Shown in pieces: positions 8,216-16,505 of a DNA stretch of 64,000 nt; within the stretch, counting starts at the first letter, position 1; every line of letters begins with the position of its first letter. Below the pieces are notes generated by a model. That model was given only the letters and a program-made list of their open reading frames with translations, was not told the origin of the DNA and did no database searches. This DNA is from Paenibacillus sp. NEAU-GSW1. Its GTDB lineage: Bacteria > Bacillota > Bacilli > Paenibacillales > Paenibacillaceae. The position numbers were made by a program, and so were the translations under genes. The DNA lies in contig NZ_WOVL01000017.1 of assembly GCF_009737085.1 (NCBI RefSeq), positions 54,814 to 118,813 of the forward strand, read 5' to 3'.

Positions 8216-9103
8216 ATGGACTCCATTAACAAATACGGCACGTTCGGCTATCGTTTTCAAGACAGCAGCGAGGTACCGCTCTATCAATTGTTCGCCGTAG
8301 GCTGCGACAAGGTTACCGATTACAGCTATAGCTGGGATGGCATTAAGCGAATTGACGGGCCGCTTTATTTGTTCCAATATACCGTTTCCGGCTGCGGAGC
8401 GATTGAGCTCGGCGGAGACGTCTTCAATATCCCTGCCGGCACCGCGTTGATGGCAGATATTCCAGGGGAGCATCGGTATTATTTGCCCGGCACAAGCAGC
8501 CACTGGGAGTTCTATTTCATTTTGTTCCGGCAAAAGTATTTGGCGGAAACATGGCAGCGCATCATCGGCGAGCTCGGGCCGTTGCCGCATTTCGATGCGG
8601 GAAGTCCGGTCATCCGCATTCTGGAGCAGCTGTACAGCGAAGCTCGGCTTGGACGGATCAACGACGTCTATCAAGCTTCGGCGCTTGTCTATCGGTTCGT
8701 CATGGAGCTTTGCCGCTCCCAAACGGCGCATCGCAAAGACCGCGGCAGCTGGCCCGATATCGTCAGTAAGGCCGCGGTTCATATCGAACGAAATTATAGC
8801 CGTTCCGATTTAGGGCTGGATGAAATAGCGTCGTCTGCCGGCAGCTCCAAATATCATCTCGCAAGATCGTTTGCCGCAGCTACCGGTTCAACGCCCTTGG
8901 CCTATTTGACACGCTGCCGGATCGAACATGCGGTCGATCTTCTCCGGCGCTCAGGAATGACAGTTGACGATGTGGCGCGTTCAGCCGGTTTTGCGAACGG
9001 CAGCTATTTCAGCAAAGTTTTCCGCCGTTGGACCGGATTTACGCCCGGCGAGTTTCGCAAGGCCGAGGAAATGCCGTCGATTGACCGGTTTATGTTTGAT
9101 TAG
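8216..9103 (+). CDS. AraC-family transcriptional regulator
   Basis: 295 residues with an AraC_binding cupin (about 15-120) and a C-terminal double HTH (about 190-285) holding DVARSAGFANGSYFSKVFRRWTGFTPGEFR. It is preceded by AAAGGA and starts 16 bp after the previous AraC gene, so the two are probably cotranscribed. The GH27 gene begins 114 bp downstream on the same strand. Two AraC proteins in tandem suggest separate inducers for the flanking glycosidases (inference). Confidence 0.88.
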   Translation: MDSINKYGTFGYRFQDSSEVPLYQLFAVGCDKVTDYSYSWDGIKRIDGPLYLFQYTVSGCGAIELGGDVFNIPAGTALMADIPGEHRYYLPGTSSHWEFYFILFRQKYLAETWQRIIGELGPLPHFDAGSPVIRILEQLYSEARLGRINDVYQASALVYRFVMELCRSQTAHRKDRGSWPDIVSKAAVHIERNYSRSDLGLDEIASSAGSSKYHLARSFAAATGSTPLAYLTRCRIEHAVDLLRRSGMTVDDVARSAGFANGSYFSKVFRRWTGFTPGEFRKAEEMPSIDRFMFD

Positions 9104-9217
9104 AGTCAAAGAGCAATATTTTACACATTTGAGCAATACATTAGGCTGGAAGCGCATCCGACTTCGCGATACGATTATTGAAAACCAACAATCAAACTCC
9201 GAAGGGATGAAGCAATA

Positions 9218-10513
9218 ATGAACCATCATCAACTTGCTTTAACGCCGCCTATGGGCTGGAACAGCTGGGATTGCTACGGCGCCAGCGTTCGCGAAGAAGA
9301 AGTGAAAGCGAATGCGCGCTATATGGCAGAGCATTTGAAGCCGTTCGGCTGGGAATATGTCGTTGTCGACATTCAATGGTACGAGCCGGGCGCTTACTCC
9401 TCCGCATACCGTCCTTATGTGCCGCTGGAAACGGACGAATACTCGAGACTTATTCCGGCAGTCAACCGCTTCCCTTCCGCAGCCAACGGACAAGGCTTTA
9501 AGCCGCTTGCCGATTATGTCCATGGCCTCGGCCTCAAATTCGGCATTCATATTATGCGCGGCATTCCGCGGCAAGCCGTTCACGCCGATACGCCGATTCT
9601 CGGCACGGCTGCAACGGCCCGTTCCATTGCGCAAACATGGACAGGCTCCATTTGCCCGTGGAACACCGATATGTATGGCGTAGACGCAACGAAGGAAGGC
9701 GCCCAGCAATACTATAATTCTCTCTTTGAACTGTACGCTTCTTGGGAAATTGATTTTGTCAAAGTGGACGATATTGCCGCTTCGAGGCTTTATGGCATTC
9801 GCCTGGACGAGATCGAGTTGATCCGCAATGCCATCGACAACTGCGGAAGACCGATCGTGCTCAGTCTGTCGCCTGGCCCCGCTCCTGTCGAGCATGCAAA
9901 GGAGCTGACATCCCTTGCAAACATGTGGCGTATAACGGACGATTACTGGGATTTGTGGCCGCTGCTGCATGACATGTTCGATCGTTGCGAGAAGTGGGAG
10001 CCTCATGTCGGAGAAGGCCATTGGCCGGATTGCGACATGCTGCCGCTAGGCCATCTCGGCATCCGTTCCGTAGACGGCGGAGGAGCCGATCGGTGGACGC
10101 GCTTTACCCGTGACGAGCAAGTGACGATGATGTCGCTTTGGACGATATTCCGCTCGCCGCTTATGTTCGGCGGAGAGCTTAACGACAATGACGACTGGAC
10201 GCTGTCGCTGCTGACGAACGAGGAAGTGCTCGAGGTTCATCGCGACAGCAGCGGCGCGCGCCAAGTGAGCCGCGACGACAACCGAGTCGTATGGACGGCC
10301 GAAGGGAAAGACGGAAGCGCCTATGTCGCGCTGTTTAACATCGGCGATCAGTCCGATACTCTCAGCGTGACGCTGGAGCAGCTCGGACTGTCTGCTTCTG
10401 GTCAGTATCAGCTTCGCGATCTTTGGAAACGCGAGTCTCTTGGCGCCGCTGGAAGCGCGCTTAGCTTCGAGCTTGCGCCGCATGCTTCGGTTCTGTTGAA
10501 GCTATCGGTATAA
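9218..10513 (+). CDS. GH27 glycosidase (alpha-galactosidase or beta-L-arabinopyranosidase)
   Basis: 431 residues. The GH27 start motif LTPPMGWNSWDCYG is clear. The nucleophile Asp184 lies in DFVKVDD, and the acid/base Asp is at 241/242 in WRITDDYWD. A C-terminal beta-domain follows from about residue 345. GH27 members hydrolyse alpha-galactosides, and some cleave beta-L-arabinopyranosides. The KVDD motif replaces the usual KYDxC of many alpha-galactosidases, so substrate is uncertain. No signal peptide is present, so it is intracellular. AAGGGATG precedes the ATG. Confidence 0.85.
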   Translation: MNHHQLALTPPMGWNSWDCYGASVREEEVKANARYMAEHLKPFGWEYVVVDIQWYEPGAYSSAYRPYVPLETDEYSRLIPAVNRFPSAANGQGFKPLADYVHGLGLKFGIHIMRGIPRQAVHADTPILGTAATARSIAQTWTGSICPWNTDMYGVDATKEGAQQYYNSLFELYASWEIDFVKVDDIAASRLYGIRLDEIELIRNAIDNCGRPIVLSLSPGPAPVEHAKELTSLANMWRITDDYWDLWPLLHDMFDRCEKWEPHVGEGHWPDCDMLPLGHLGIRSVDGGGADRWTRFTRDEQVTMMSLWTIFRSPLMFGGELNDNDDWTLSLLTNEEVLEVHRDSSGARQVSRDDNRVVWTAEGKDGSAYVALFNIGDQSDTLSVTLEQLGLSASGQYQLRDLWKRESLGAAGSALSFELAPHASVLLKLSV

Positions 10514-10660
10514 ATCGCCGGGTTCACGGTGCAGTCGAATGTTCTTCCGATCGCTGTTGTTCGCGGATTCCTATCATTAAATTAACCGATGCAGGAATCC
10601 GCTCACAAAGGCGAACGCTAGCGCTTCTCCAGAATCATTCGACCTGCTCCGTTCACGGCT
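10514..10660. repeat. Long imperfect inverted repeat after the GH27 gene
   Basis: The arms 10522-10577 and about 10590-10660 are complementary over most of their length. Matching blocks include ACGGTGCAGTCGAATG against ACGGAGCAGGTCGAATG (read on the opposite strand), GTTCG/CGAAC and CGGATTCCT/AGGAATCCG. The RNA would form one large interrupted hairpin. No coding frame is credible. It could be a decayed mobile hairpin or a 3' processing element. Confidence 0.65.
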
Positions 10661-10672
10661 CAACTAATAATA

Positions 10673-10716
10673 AAATGGCGTTACAGGTGAATTTCGAGCC
10701 TGTAACGCCATTTTTA
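10673..10716. terminator. Bidirectional intrinsic terminator
   Basis: AATGGCGTTACAGG pairs with CCTGTAACGCCATT around an 11-base loop. An A-run lies on the left and TTTTT on the right. It follows the GH27 gene and the long inverted repeat. Confidence 0.88.
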
Positions 10717-10745
10717 ATTACAGTATATACATTGCGAATTTTAGC

Positions 10746-10765
10746 GATAATTATCAATAATTATC
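10746..10765. promoter_or_regulatory. Perfect Fur-box-like palindrome
   Basis: GATAATTATCAATAATTATC is a perfect inverted repeat (9-bp arms, CA centre) built of GATAAT-type units like those of Fur boxes. It lies 138 bp upstream of the stalk-domain gene. It is an imperfect match to the 7-1-7 Bacillus Fur consensus, which the site at 57524 matches exactly. Iron control of the gene is therefore only suggested. Confidence 0.45.
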
Positions 10766-10903
10766 ATTAAATAAATGCTGTAAAAGTTTGCATTAAATAA
10801 ATCGCCGATAACTTTTTCAAATTAATCGCAACCTTTTCAAAAACACGCTCGTCAATGGTACTGTCATAACTTAACAATACAACATGGGAGGAGCAATATC
10901 TTA

Positions 10904-12040
10904 ATGAAGAAGAAAATGATTGTCCTTTTAACGGCTGCAGGTCTGCTCGGAACGACGGCTGCTGCCGGAGCAAACGGCATTGTGGAGAAAGTAAGCGGCT
11001 TCTGGCACAAAGAAGTGAAAGTGTTAATTAACGGAGAGAGCACATCCTTGACTCCGGTTTATATTGACGGCAAAGCGTACATTCCGGTGCGCGACGCGGC
11101 AGCGGGGCTCGGATACAATGTCCAATACGACGCTAAGAACAAAGAAATTGAATTGAACGCCATCTCCGATAACGAAGAGGAAGCTGATTATATGCGCGGA
11201 ACCGGCGTTATCGTCGACGTAGTCAAAACCGACAACGGCCAGTATCGTATCGAATATCTCGGTCTAGGCTCCAACGCATGGGTCATTCTGTTTGCCGATG
11301 ATAAGACTGTCATTAAAGATCAAGACGGCAAAAATTTCGCAGCCAAAGATTTGAAAGCCGGAACGCAAATTACGGTCGAATACGGCCCGATTATGACGAT
11401 GAGCTTCCCTGGCCAGTCTCATGCGGCATCGATCACGGTTGGCGCTGAACGTTTGATCAAGGAAGATGTCATTCAATCGGTACAGCATACGGAAGACGGC
11501 TGGCAAGTCCAGTTCGGCGAGACGAAGGATGGAATTGCCACTCCTACGCTCACGCTGAACGCAGGTAAAGAAACGGCTGTTCTTACTTCGCAAGGCGAAT
11601 CGGTTAAATGGGAAGATCTGAAAGACGGAACGAAAGTTCGCGCTTACTACGGCCCGTTTATGACGAAAAGCTTGCCGCCGCAAAGCCCGCTGTTCTATCT
11701 GGTCGTCCTCTCTGATCTTCAAACAGCCGAAGGCAAAATGAGCGCAGAAGCTGCGCAGCAATATCGCGAACTCGCTTGGCAGCAAGTAACTGCCGCCGAT
11801 CAAGTCTCGCACATCACGACGAATAAAGACGAGGCTGCCGTAGAGATTGTCGCGGCCAAAGATGCTTTCGTTATGGGCTCAACCGACGAACAGAAACGAC
11901 TGCTTGCCAACATTCAAGCAGCAGGCGGTAATCTCGTTACCGTAACTTACAATACCGATCAAGATGCCCTTATCGGTCCGCTTACTGTCGTATTCGACTT
12001 TGACTCGAAAGCGTTCCTCGGATATTACCCTCGCAAATAG
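10904..12040 (+). CDS. Secreted copper-amine-oxidase-like stalk-domain protein
   Basis: 378 residues. A Sec signal peptide is visible (MKKKM then a hydrophobic stretch to TTAAAGANG, cleavage near residue 24). A stalk domain related to the copper amine oxidase N-terminal repeat follows, VLINGESTSLTPVYIDGKAY then PVRDAAAGLGY (about 38-85). Two similar beta-rich repeats follow: compare YGPIMTMSFPGQS near 165 with YGPFMTKSLPPQS near 250. There is no amine-oxidase catalytic domain. These domains are widespread in secreted Paenibacillus proteins and thought to bind the cell surface; function is unknown. GGGAGGAGC precedes the start. Confidence 0.75.
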   Translation: MKKKMIVLLTAAGLLGTTAAAGANGIVEKVSGFWHKEVKVLINGESTSLTPVYIDGKAYIPVRDAAAGLGYNVQYDAKNKEIELNAISDNEEEADYMRGTGVIVDVVKTDNGQYRIEYLGLGSNAWVILFADDKTVIKDQDGKNFAAKDLKAGTQITVEYGPIMTMSFPGQSHAASITVGAERLIKEDVIQSVQHTEDGWQVQFGETKDGIATPTLTLNAGKETAVLTSQGESVKWEDLKDGTKVRAYYGPFMTKSLPPQSPLFYLVVLSDLQTAEGKMSAEAAQQYRELAWQQVTAADQVSHITTNKDEAAVEIVAAKDAFVMGSTDEQKRLLANIQAAGGNLVTVTYNTDQDALIGPLTVVFDFDSKAFLGYYPRK

Positions 12041-12051
12041 GCATTAGAAAT

Positions 12052-12086
12052 GAAGCCCCGGGCGACCGGGGCTTCAACTATTTTTT
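12052..12086. terminator. Terminator between convergent genes
   Basis: GAAGCCCCGG-GCGA-CCGGGGCTTC is a perfect 10-bp stem followed on the plus strand by CAACTATTTTTT. It ends the stalk-domain gene and overlaps the 3' end of the convergent DUF1801 gene by two bases. Confidence 0.88.
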
Positions 12087-12460
12087 CTGCTTCTTCCTTT
12101 GGCTATCTCGATATTTTCCTCTACCCTGTACCGGACGATACGGCTGATCAAATCAAAGGGAATCGGCTTGCCGAGCGGAAATTGGATCGTCCCTTTAGAT
12201 ACTTTATAGTCCGTCAGCTCATCCATAAACGGATGCACCCCGCAAGACGTCGGATAAAACCCGATATGCTTTCTATAAGCCGCAAAATAAACGAGGTTTC
12301 CGTGGAACACGAACGCCGGCATCTGGTAGCTGATCTTTTCTGTTGCCCCTGGCGCTGCCTCTTTAATGACGGTTCGCAGCTGTCGCAGCACTTCCTGCAC
12401 CTCCGGCGGGAAGCACGCAATGTATTCATCGACGGATTGAAACTCCGAATTGTTTTCCAT
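12074..12460 (-). CDS. DUF1801 (YdhG-like) family protein
   Basis: 128 residues, a single DUF1801 domain. The family pattern is visible: an N-terminal SVDEYIACFPPEVQEVLRQLR, then KISYQMPAFVF, YFAAYRKHIGFYP and KGTIQFPLGKPIP. Some relatives are annotated as frataxin-like or iron-chaperone proteins, but this is not proven for most. AGAGGAG precedes the start. The gene stands alone, so context adds nothing. Confidence 0.8.
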   Translation of the reverse strand: MENNSEFQSVDEYIACFPPEVQEVLRQLRTVIKEAAPGATEKISYQMPAFVFHGNLVYFAAYRKHIGFYPTSCGVHPFMDELTDYKVSKGTIQFPLGKPIPFDLISRIVRYRVEENIEIAKGRSRKNS

Positions 12461-12480
12461 TGGGGACTCCTCTCTTGATC

Positions 12481-12760
12481 GAGTAATGTTGGCGACAACA
12501 TTACTCGGGGCGGCTCTATTGATTCAACCGATTCCGGACAAAATAGCGAACCAGGTTCGCTGTTTAACGAATCGTTTTTCGCAAATTCGCGGCTTGGAAC
12601 TGCTTTGCTTATTAATAGCGAAACGAATTTCGCTGCTCGCGAAAAGCGTTTCCTTATTAGCGTACCGAGGTTCGCTGTCAGCAGCATCGCTCGACTCCAT
12701 GCAAGTATTAGCGAAAATTGCTTCGCTAATTTGCGAGTCCGCTTCGCTATCACAAAGATA
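12481..12760. repeat. Intergenic field of AGCGAA/TTCGCT palindromes
   Basis: At least five related palindromes follow one another without a fixed period: a perfect GAGTAATGTTG/CAACATTACTC hairpin (12481-12506), AGCGAAC-CAG-GTTCGCT (12545-12561), AGCGAAA-CGAA-TTTCGCT (12617-12634), AGCGTACC-GAG-GTTCGCT (12659-12676) and TTAGCGAA-N6-TTCGCTAA (12708-12729). A half-degenerate copy ends near 12750. Open frames across it are by-products of the repeat. The rest of the 12461-13020 gap shows no gene. Confidence 0.85.
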
Positions 12761-13023
12761 CGACGAATCGACACGGTTATAGATAGCATTCGGCAGTCAG
12801 CAGATCCGCATGTCCGCTTATCTCAGCTGATCCCTGAGCCAATCATACGCGATCCGGCCGCTAATTTCATGCTTGCCGGGGAATACGTCGATTTGCAAGA
12901 CATAAGCTGCAAAGCTAAGCCCCGGGACAGCGGACAGCTCTACCCTTATGCTCCGCATATCAGCTTCCTATCCGTCCAACAAACTGTATAGTAATAGGCG
13001 CTCCAACAATGTTTTTGCTTTTT

Positions 13024-13060
13024 ATTGCATTTTTATTAGTTCAGTTGTATATTTATACAA
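13024..13060. promoter_or_regulatory. Two ARG-box-like (AhrC/ArgR) operators
   Basis: The reverse complement of 13024-13041 reads AACTAATAAAAATGCAAT. It matches the B. subtilis AhrC consensus as I recall it (CATGAATAAAAATKCAAK) at 15 of 18 positions. Directly next to it, TTGTATA-TT-TATACAA (13045-13060) is a perfect palindrome fitting the general TGAAT-W4-ATTCA box at 12 of 14 positions. They lie 30-70 bp before the argD start, where arginine-dependent repression is expected. Confidence 0.65.
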
Positions 13061-13090
13061 TAGTAAAATTGCAATGGGGGTTTGAAGATC

Positions 13091-14344
13091 ATGTTAAAAG
13101 AAGTACAGTCGCAGACCGCCGTCTTAATGGCGGCCGCGGAGCAATCGGTATTGTTCACGGCAAACCGGCCGGACGTTGTGATGGAGCGCGGCGAAGGGAT
13201 GCAGCTGTGGGACTGCGACGGCAAACGATATTTGGATTTTATCGGCGGCTGGGCCGTGGCGTCCTTGGGCCATTCTCCCGGCGTTTTGCGCGAAGCTCTA
13301 TTTAAACAATCGGGCGAGCTCGTTCATGCAAGCCCTGGATTCTACAACAAACCGATGATTCAATTTTCCAAGCTGATGACGGAAATTTCCGGTTTCGATA
13401 AAGTGTTTTTTGCCAGCAGCGGTGCGGAAGCGAACGAAAGCGCCATTAAACTCGCTCGCAAGCATGGCGCTGTCAATCTTAACGGCGCATACGAAATCAT
13501 TACGATCACAAACGGCTTTCATGGCAGAACATTGGCAACGATGTCCGCGACCGGTAAGGAACAGTGGAAAACCCTTTTTGAACCGAAGGTTCCCGGCTTC
13601 CGCCATGTGCCGATTAATGATCTCGACGCCTGCTTCGCTGCGATCAGCGACAAAACATGCGCTATCATGCTGGAGCTTATTCAAGGCGAAGGCGGCGTCC
13701 ATGAGGTCGATGCTCCTTACTTGCAGGCCATTCGTAAAGCTTGCGACATCTACGGCATTATGCTCATTTTCGATGAAGTGCAGACGGGTCTTGGCAGAAC
13801 CGGAAAGCTGTTCGCCAGCGAGCACTACGGCATCAAGCCGGACGTTATGACGCTCGGCAAAGGAATTGGCGGCGGCTTCCCGCTGTCTGCAATGCTGACG
13901 ATGAGCAAATTTGACCTTTTCGCTCCTGGAGACCAAGGCGGAACCTATACGGGTTCGCCGCTCGCAATGGCTGCGGGCCTCGCTGTCGTTGAGGAAATTT
14001 TGCGCCTCCAGCTAACGGAAAATGCCGCTTCCGTCGGGCAATATGCCATCGGCAAGCTGAACGAGCTTTCTCAACGCTATCCGATAACCAATGTGAGAGG
14101 AAAAGGCCTGCTGCTTGCGTTCGACGTGCCGGAAGGCACAGCGTCTGCACTTGCCGCGAAATGTCTGGAGCTCGGCTTATTGATTAACGCGCCTAAACCT
14201 TCCATTATTCGCTTGATGCCGCCACTGATTGCTGCCAAAACGGATGTCGACGAAATGCTCGGCTTGCTGCAGCAAGCGTTAAAATCCGCAACTCCTTCTC
14301 AAGCCGTATCTGCAACAGCGATTAAAGAAGATAAACCGGCTTAA
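13091..14344 (+). CDS. argD: Acetylornithine-type class III aminotransferase
   Basis: 417 residues, a PLP fold-type I subgroup II enzyme. PLP-binding GAEANESAIK (111-120), Asp228 in LIFDEVQTGLGRTG and the Schiff-base Lys257 in TLGKGIGGG are all present. The family interconverts N-acetylornithine and N-acetylglutamate semialdehyde in arginine synthesis; ornithine or GABA aminotransferase is the alternative. Two ARG-box-like sites upstream favour the arginine role. It stands apart from other arg genes. ATG 13091 is used (GGGGG is 10 bases upstream); an in-frame TTG lies at 13082. A polar C-terminal tail follows residue 395. Confidence 0.78.
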   Translation: MLKEVQSQTAVLMAAAEQSVLFTANRPDVVMERGEGMQLWDCDGKRYLDFIGGWAVASLGHSPGVLREALFKQSGELVHASPGFYNKPMIQFSKLMTEISGFDKVFFASSGAEANESAIKLARKHGAVNLNGAYEIITITNGFHGRTLATMSATGKEQWKTLFEPKVPGFRHVPINDLDACFAAISDKTCAIMLELIQGEGGVHEVDAPYLQAIRKACDIYGIMLIFDEVQTGLGRTGKLFASEHYGIKPDVMTLGKGIGGGFPLSAMLTMSKFDLFAPGDQGGTYTGSPLAMAAGLAVVEEILRLQLTENAASVGQYAIGKLNELSQRYPITNVRGKGLLLAFDVPEGTASALAAKCLELGLLINAPKPSIIRLMPPLIAAKTDVDEMLGLLQQALKSATPSQAVSATAIKEDKPA

Positions 14345-14365
14345 TTCGCCGTCCTAAAAAAAAAC

Positions 14366-14418
14366 AAAAAGCCGATCGGAAGTCACCTCCTAAGAAGGAG
14401 CTTCCGAATCGGCTTTTT
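14366..14418. terminator. Bidirectional terminator between argD and the second sugar-binding protein
   Basis: AAAAAGCCGAT and GGAAG pair with CTTCC and ATCGGCTTTTT across an internal loop that itself folds (CTCC/GGAG). A-runs and T-runs flank both sides. It serves both convergent genes. Confidence 0.88.
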
Positions 14419-14420
14419 CC

Positions 14421-15467
14421 TCAATATTTGCGGTTATTCACTTCGGCCGCCGCCATGCTTTCTGTAAATACGCTTTCCGGCGTTACGATCCGGTTCGGCA
14501 AAGAACGCCCTTCGGATATTTCCATGACAAGCTGCATGAGAATCGGTCCGAGAAGCGGATTGCATTCGACGATGCAGTTGATTTTTCCTTCCGCCATTTT
14601 CTCGAACGCTTTCCTCGTTCCGTCAACGGAAATAATAATAATATCTTTGCCCGGCCTCATGCCGAATTCCTCAATCGCCTCTACCGCGCCAAGGGCCATA
14701 TCATCGTTATGGGAGAACAGCACTTTGATGTCGCTGCCTCTCCGTTCCAAAAACTTGCGCATCACTTCCTTGCCCTTCGCAAACGTGAAGTCGGCCGACT
14801 CGCTTTCTAGCAATTTGAAGTTTTCCCGGTCCTTAATTAAATCATGGAACCCGCTTCCTCGCTCGATTGAAGGCGTTGAGCCTTCTGTTCCCCGCAATTC
14901 GACAATACCGATCCGGTCGCCCTGATCCCGCATTTTATCGATCATATATTTCGCTGCTTTTTGCCCTTCATCGTAAAAATCGGAGCCGACGAACGTTACT
15001 ACGAGCGACGGATCCTGCAGCTCAACAAACCGGTCCGAAACGATAACCGGAATGCCGGCCTGCTTTGCTTCCTGGAGCACCGGCTCCCAGCCCGTCTCAA
15101 TGACAGGGGCAATCGCAATGACATCCACCTTCTGCGCAATAAACGAGCGGACCGCCTCCACCTGCTTCTGCTGCGACTGCTCGGCGTTGTCAAAAAGCAG
15201 CTCGATGCCCGCTTCCTCCGCCGCTTCGCGGATCGACTCCGTATTCGCGAGCCGCCAGTCGCTTTCCGAGCCCAGCTGCGAGAAACCGAGCCTGATTTTT
15301 CGCGAATCCGGCAGCTCCGTTTCCCCTTCGCTAAACCGGTTGGCGATTGGCGTAATCGTCGGCGAATTCGAATTTGCAGTCTGCTCCGAGCCGCCTGCGC
15401 GGCAAGCCGTCAAAGCAAAAACACAAGCAAGACAAATATAAATGATTCGGACGCTCCGGCCTCTCAT
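14421..15467 (-). CDS. YtfQ-like sugar-binding lipoprotein (second copy)
   Basis: 348 residues. A lipoprotein signal ends in ALTAC (Cys21). The rest is a Peripla_BP_4 fold: LGFSQLGSESDWR, IAPVIETGWEPVLQEAKQAG, GTEGSTPSIERGSGF and HNDDMALGAVEAIEEFG. It is clearly paralogous to the binding protein at 19224-20273. YtfQ binds galactofuranose in E. coli; arabinofuranose is plausible here given the GH127 gene. It is the last gene of the ABC operon, 66 bp after yjfF. Two binding proteins for one permease may widen the substrate range. Confidence 0.85.
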   Translation of the reverse strand: MRGRSVRIIYICLACVFALTACRAGGSEQTANSNSPTITPIANRFSEGETELPDSRKIRLGFSQLGSESDWRLANTESIREAAEEAGIELLFDNAEQSQQKQVEAVRSFIAQKVDVIAIAPVIETGWEPVLQEAKQAGIPVIVSDRFVELQDPSLVVTFVGSDFYDEGQKAAKYMIDKMRDQGDRIGIVELRGTEGSTPSIERGSGFHDLIKDRENFKLLESESADFTFAKGKEVMRKFLERRGSDIKVLFSHNDDMALGAVEAIEEFGMRPGKDIIIISVDGTRKAFEKMAEGKINCIVECNPLLGPILMQLVMEISEGRSLPNRIVTPESVFTESMAAAEVNNRKY

Positions 15468-15533
15468 TTGAATCCTACCCCTCTGCGTTAGTTCAACGCC
15501 TTAGGTTTCGCTGTTTATTCCGCGGATTCCTGC

Positions 15534-16505
15534 TCAAGCCGCGCGTCTTGCTGAAGAACGCTTCATGCTGAGCAGCCTTTGCAGCAAAATGAAGAAGAAC
15601 AATAAAACGCCGATGACGATTTTCGTCCACCAGGAGCTCAAATTGCCCTCAAAGCTAATAATCGTTTGGATTACGCCTTGAATAAATACGCCGAACAGCG
15701 TGCCGACGAGATAACCGACGCCGCCTGTCAGCAAAGTGCCGCCGATAACGGAAGCCGCAATCGCATCAAGCTCCAACCCGACCGCATGCAGCCCGTACCC
15801 GGAAAGCATGTAAAAAGTAAATACGACGCCGGCTAACGCAGAGCAAAAGCCGCTGAACATATAAACCATAATTTTCGTACGCCCGACAGGCAAGCCCATG
15901 AGCAGCGCCGACTGCTCGTTGCCGCCAACAGCATAGACGTTACGCCCGAATTTCGTATAATGGGCGATAAAAATCGCAATAGCAAGCATGACTAGAGCAA
16001 CGATAACGCTTATGGAAATAAAGCTTCCTCCCGGCAGCTTTATTTTTGTTTGCGCAGCCGCCGTATAGAAAGGATGATCGATCGTAATCGTATTTAAGCT
16101 AATAACATAACAGAGTCCGCGAGCCAGAAACATGCCAGCAAGGGTGACGATAAACGGCTGGATTTTAAAGTAATGAATAATGGCTCCCATAAAAGCGCCG
16201 AGCAGCGTACCGATCACCAGCACTAACGGAATGACAACGGACGGAGGCCAGCCTTGCTGCTGAACGAGACTCGCTGATATCATCGTAGTCAGCGCGACGA
16301 CCGAGCCGACCGACAGATCGATGCCGCCCGATACGATCACGAAGGTCATTCCAATAGCGACTATGAGCAAAAAGGCGTTATCGATGAGCAGATTGCATAA
16401 AACTTGCACCGAGAAAAATCCGGTATAGCGGAAAGAACCCGCTAGAAAAATAAGCGCAAACAACCCCGCAATAATATGGATCGAGGCATATTTCGATTTA
16501 ACCAT
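15534..16505 (-). CDS. yjfF: YjfF-like sugar ABC permease
   Basis: 323 residues, a hydrophobic BPD_transp_2 (ribose/galactofuranose) permease with about eight to ten membrane segments. It has the family loop GMTFVIVSGGIDLSVGSVVAL near residue 55 and a second AVGGNEQSALLMGLPVGRTK near residue 195. It overlaps the upstream permease gene by 8 bp, so translation is coupled. With the YtfT-like permease it forms the heterodimeric channel of the importer. Confidence 0.88.
   Translation of the reverse strand: MVKSKYASIHIIAGLFALIFLAGSFRYTGFFSVQVLCNLLIDNAFLLIVAIGMTFVIVSGGIDLSVGSVVALTTMISASLVQQQGWPPSVVIPLVLVIGTLLGAFMGAIIHYFKIQPFIVTLAGMFLARGLCYVISLNTITIDHPFYTAAAQTKIKLPGGSFISISVIVALVMLAIAIFIAHYTKFGRNVYAVGGNEQSALLMGLPVGRTKIMVYMFSGFCSALAGVVFTFYMLSGYGLHAVGLELDAIAASVIGGTLLTGGVGYLVGTLFGVFIQGVIQTIISFEGNLSSWWTKIVIGVLLFFFILLQRLLSMKRSSARRAA

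Noticed and set aside
12214..12789. Long minus-strand frame across the DUF1801 gene and the palindrome field
   Set aside because: It overlaps the better-supported DUF1801 gene in another frame, and the rest translates the repeats.
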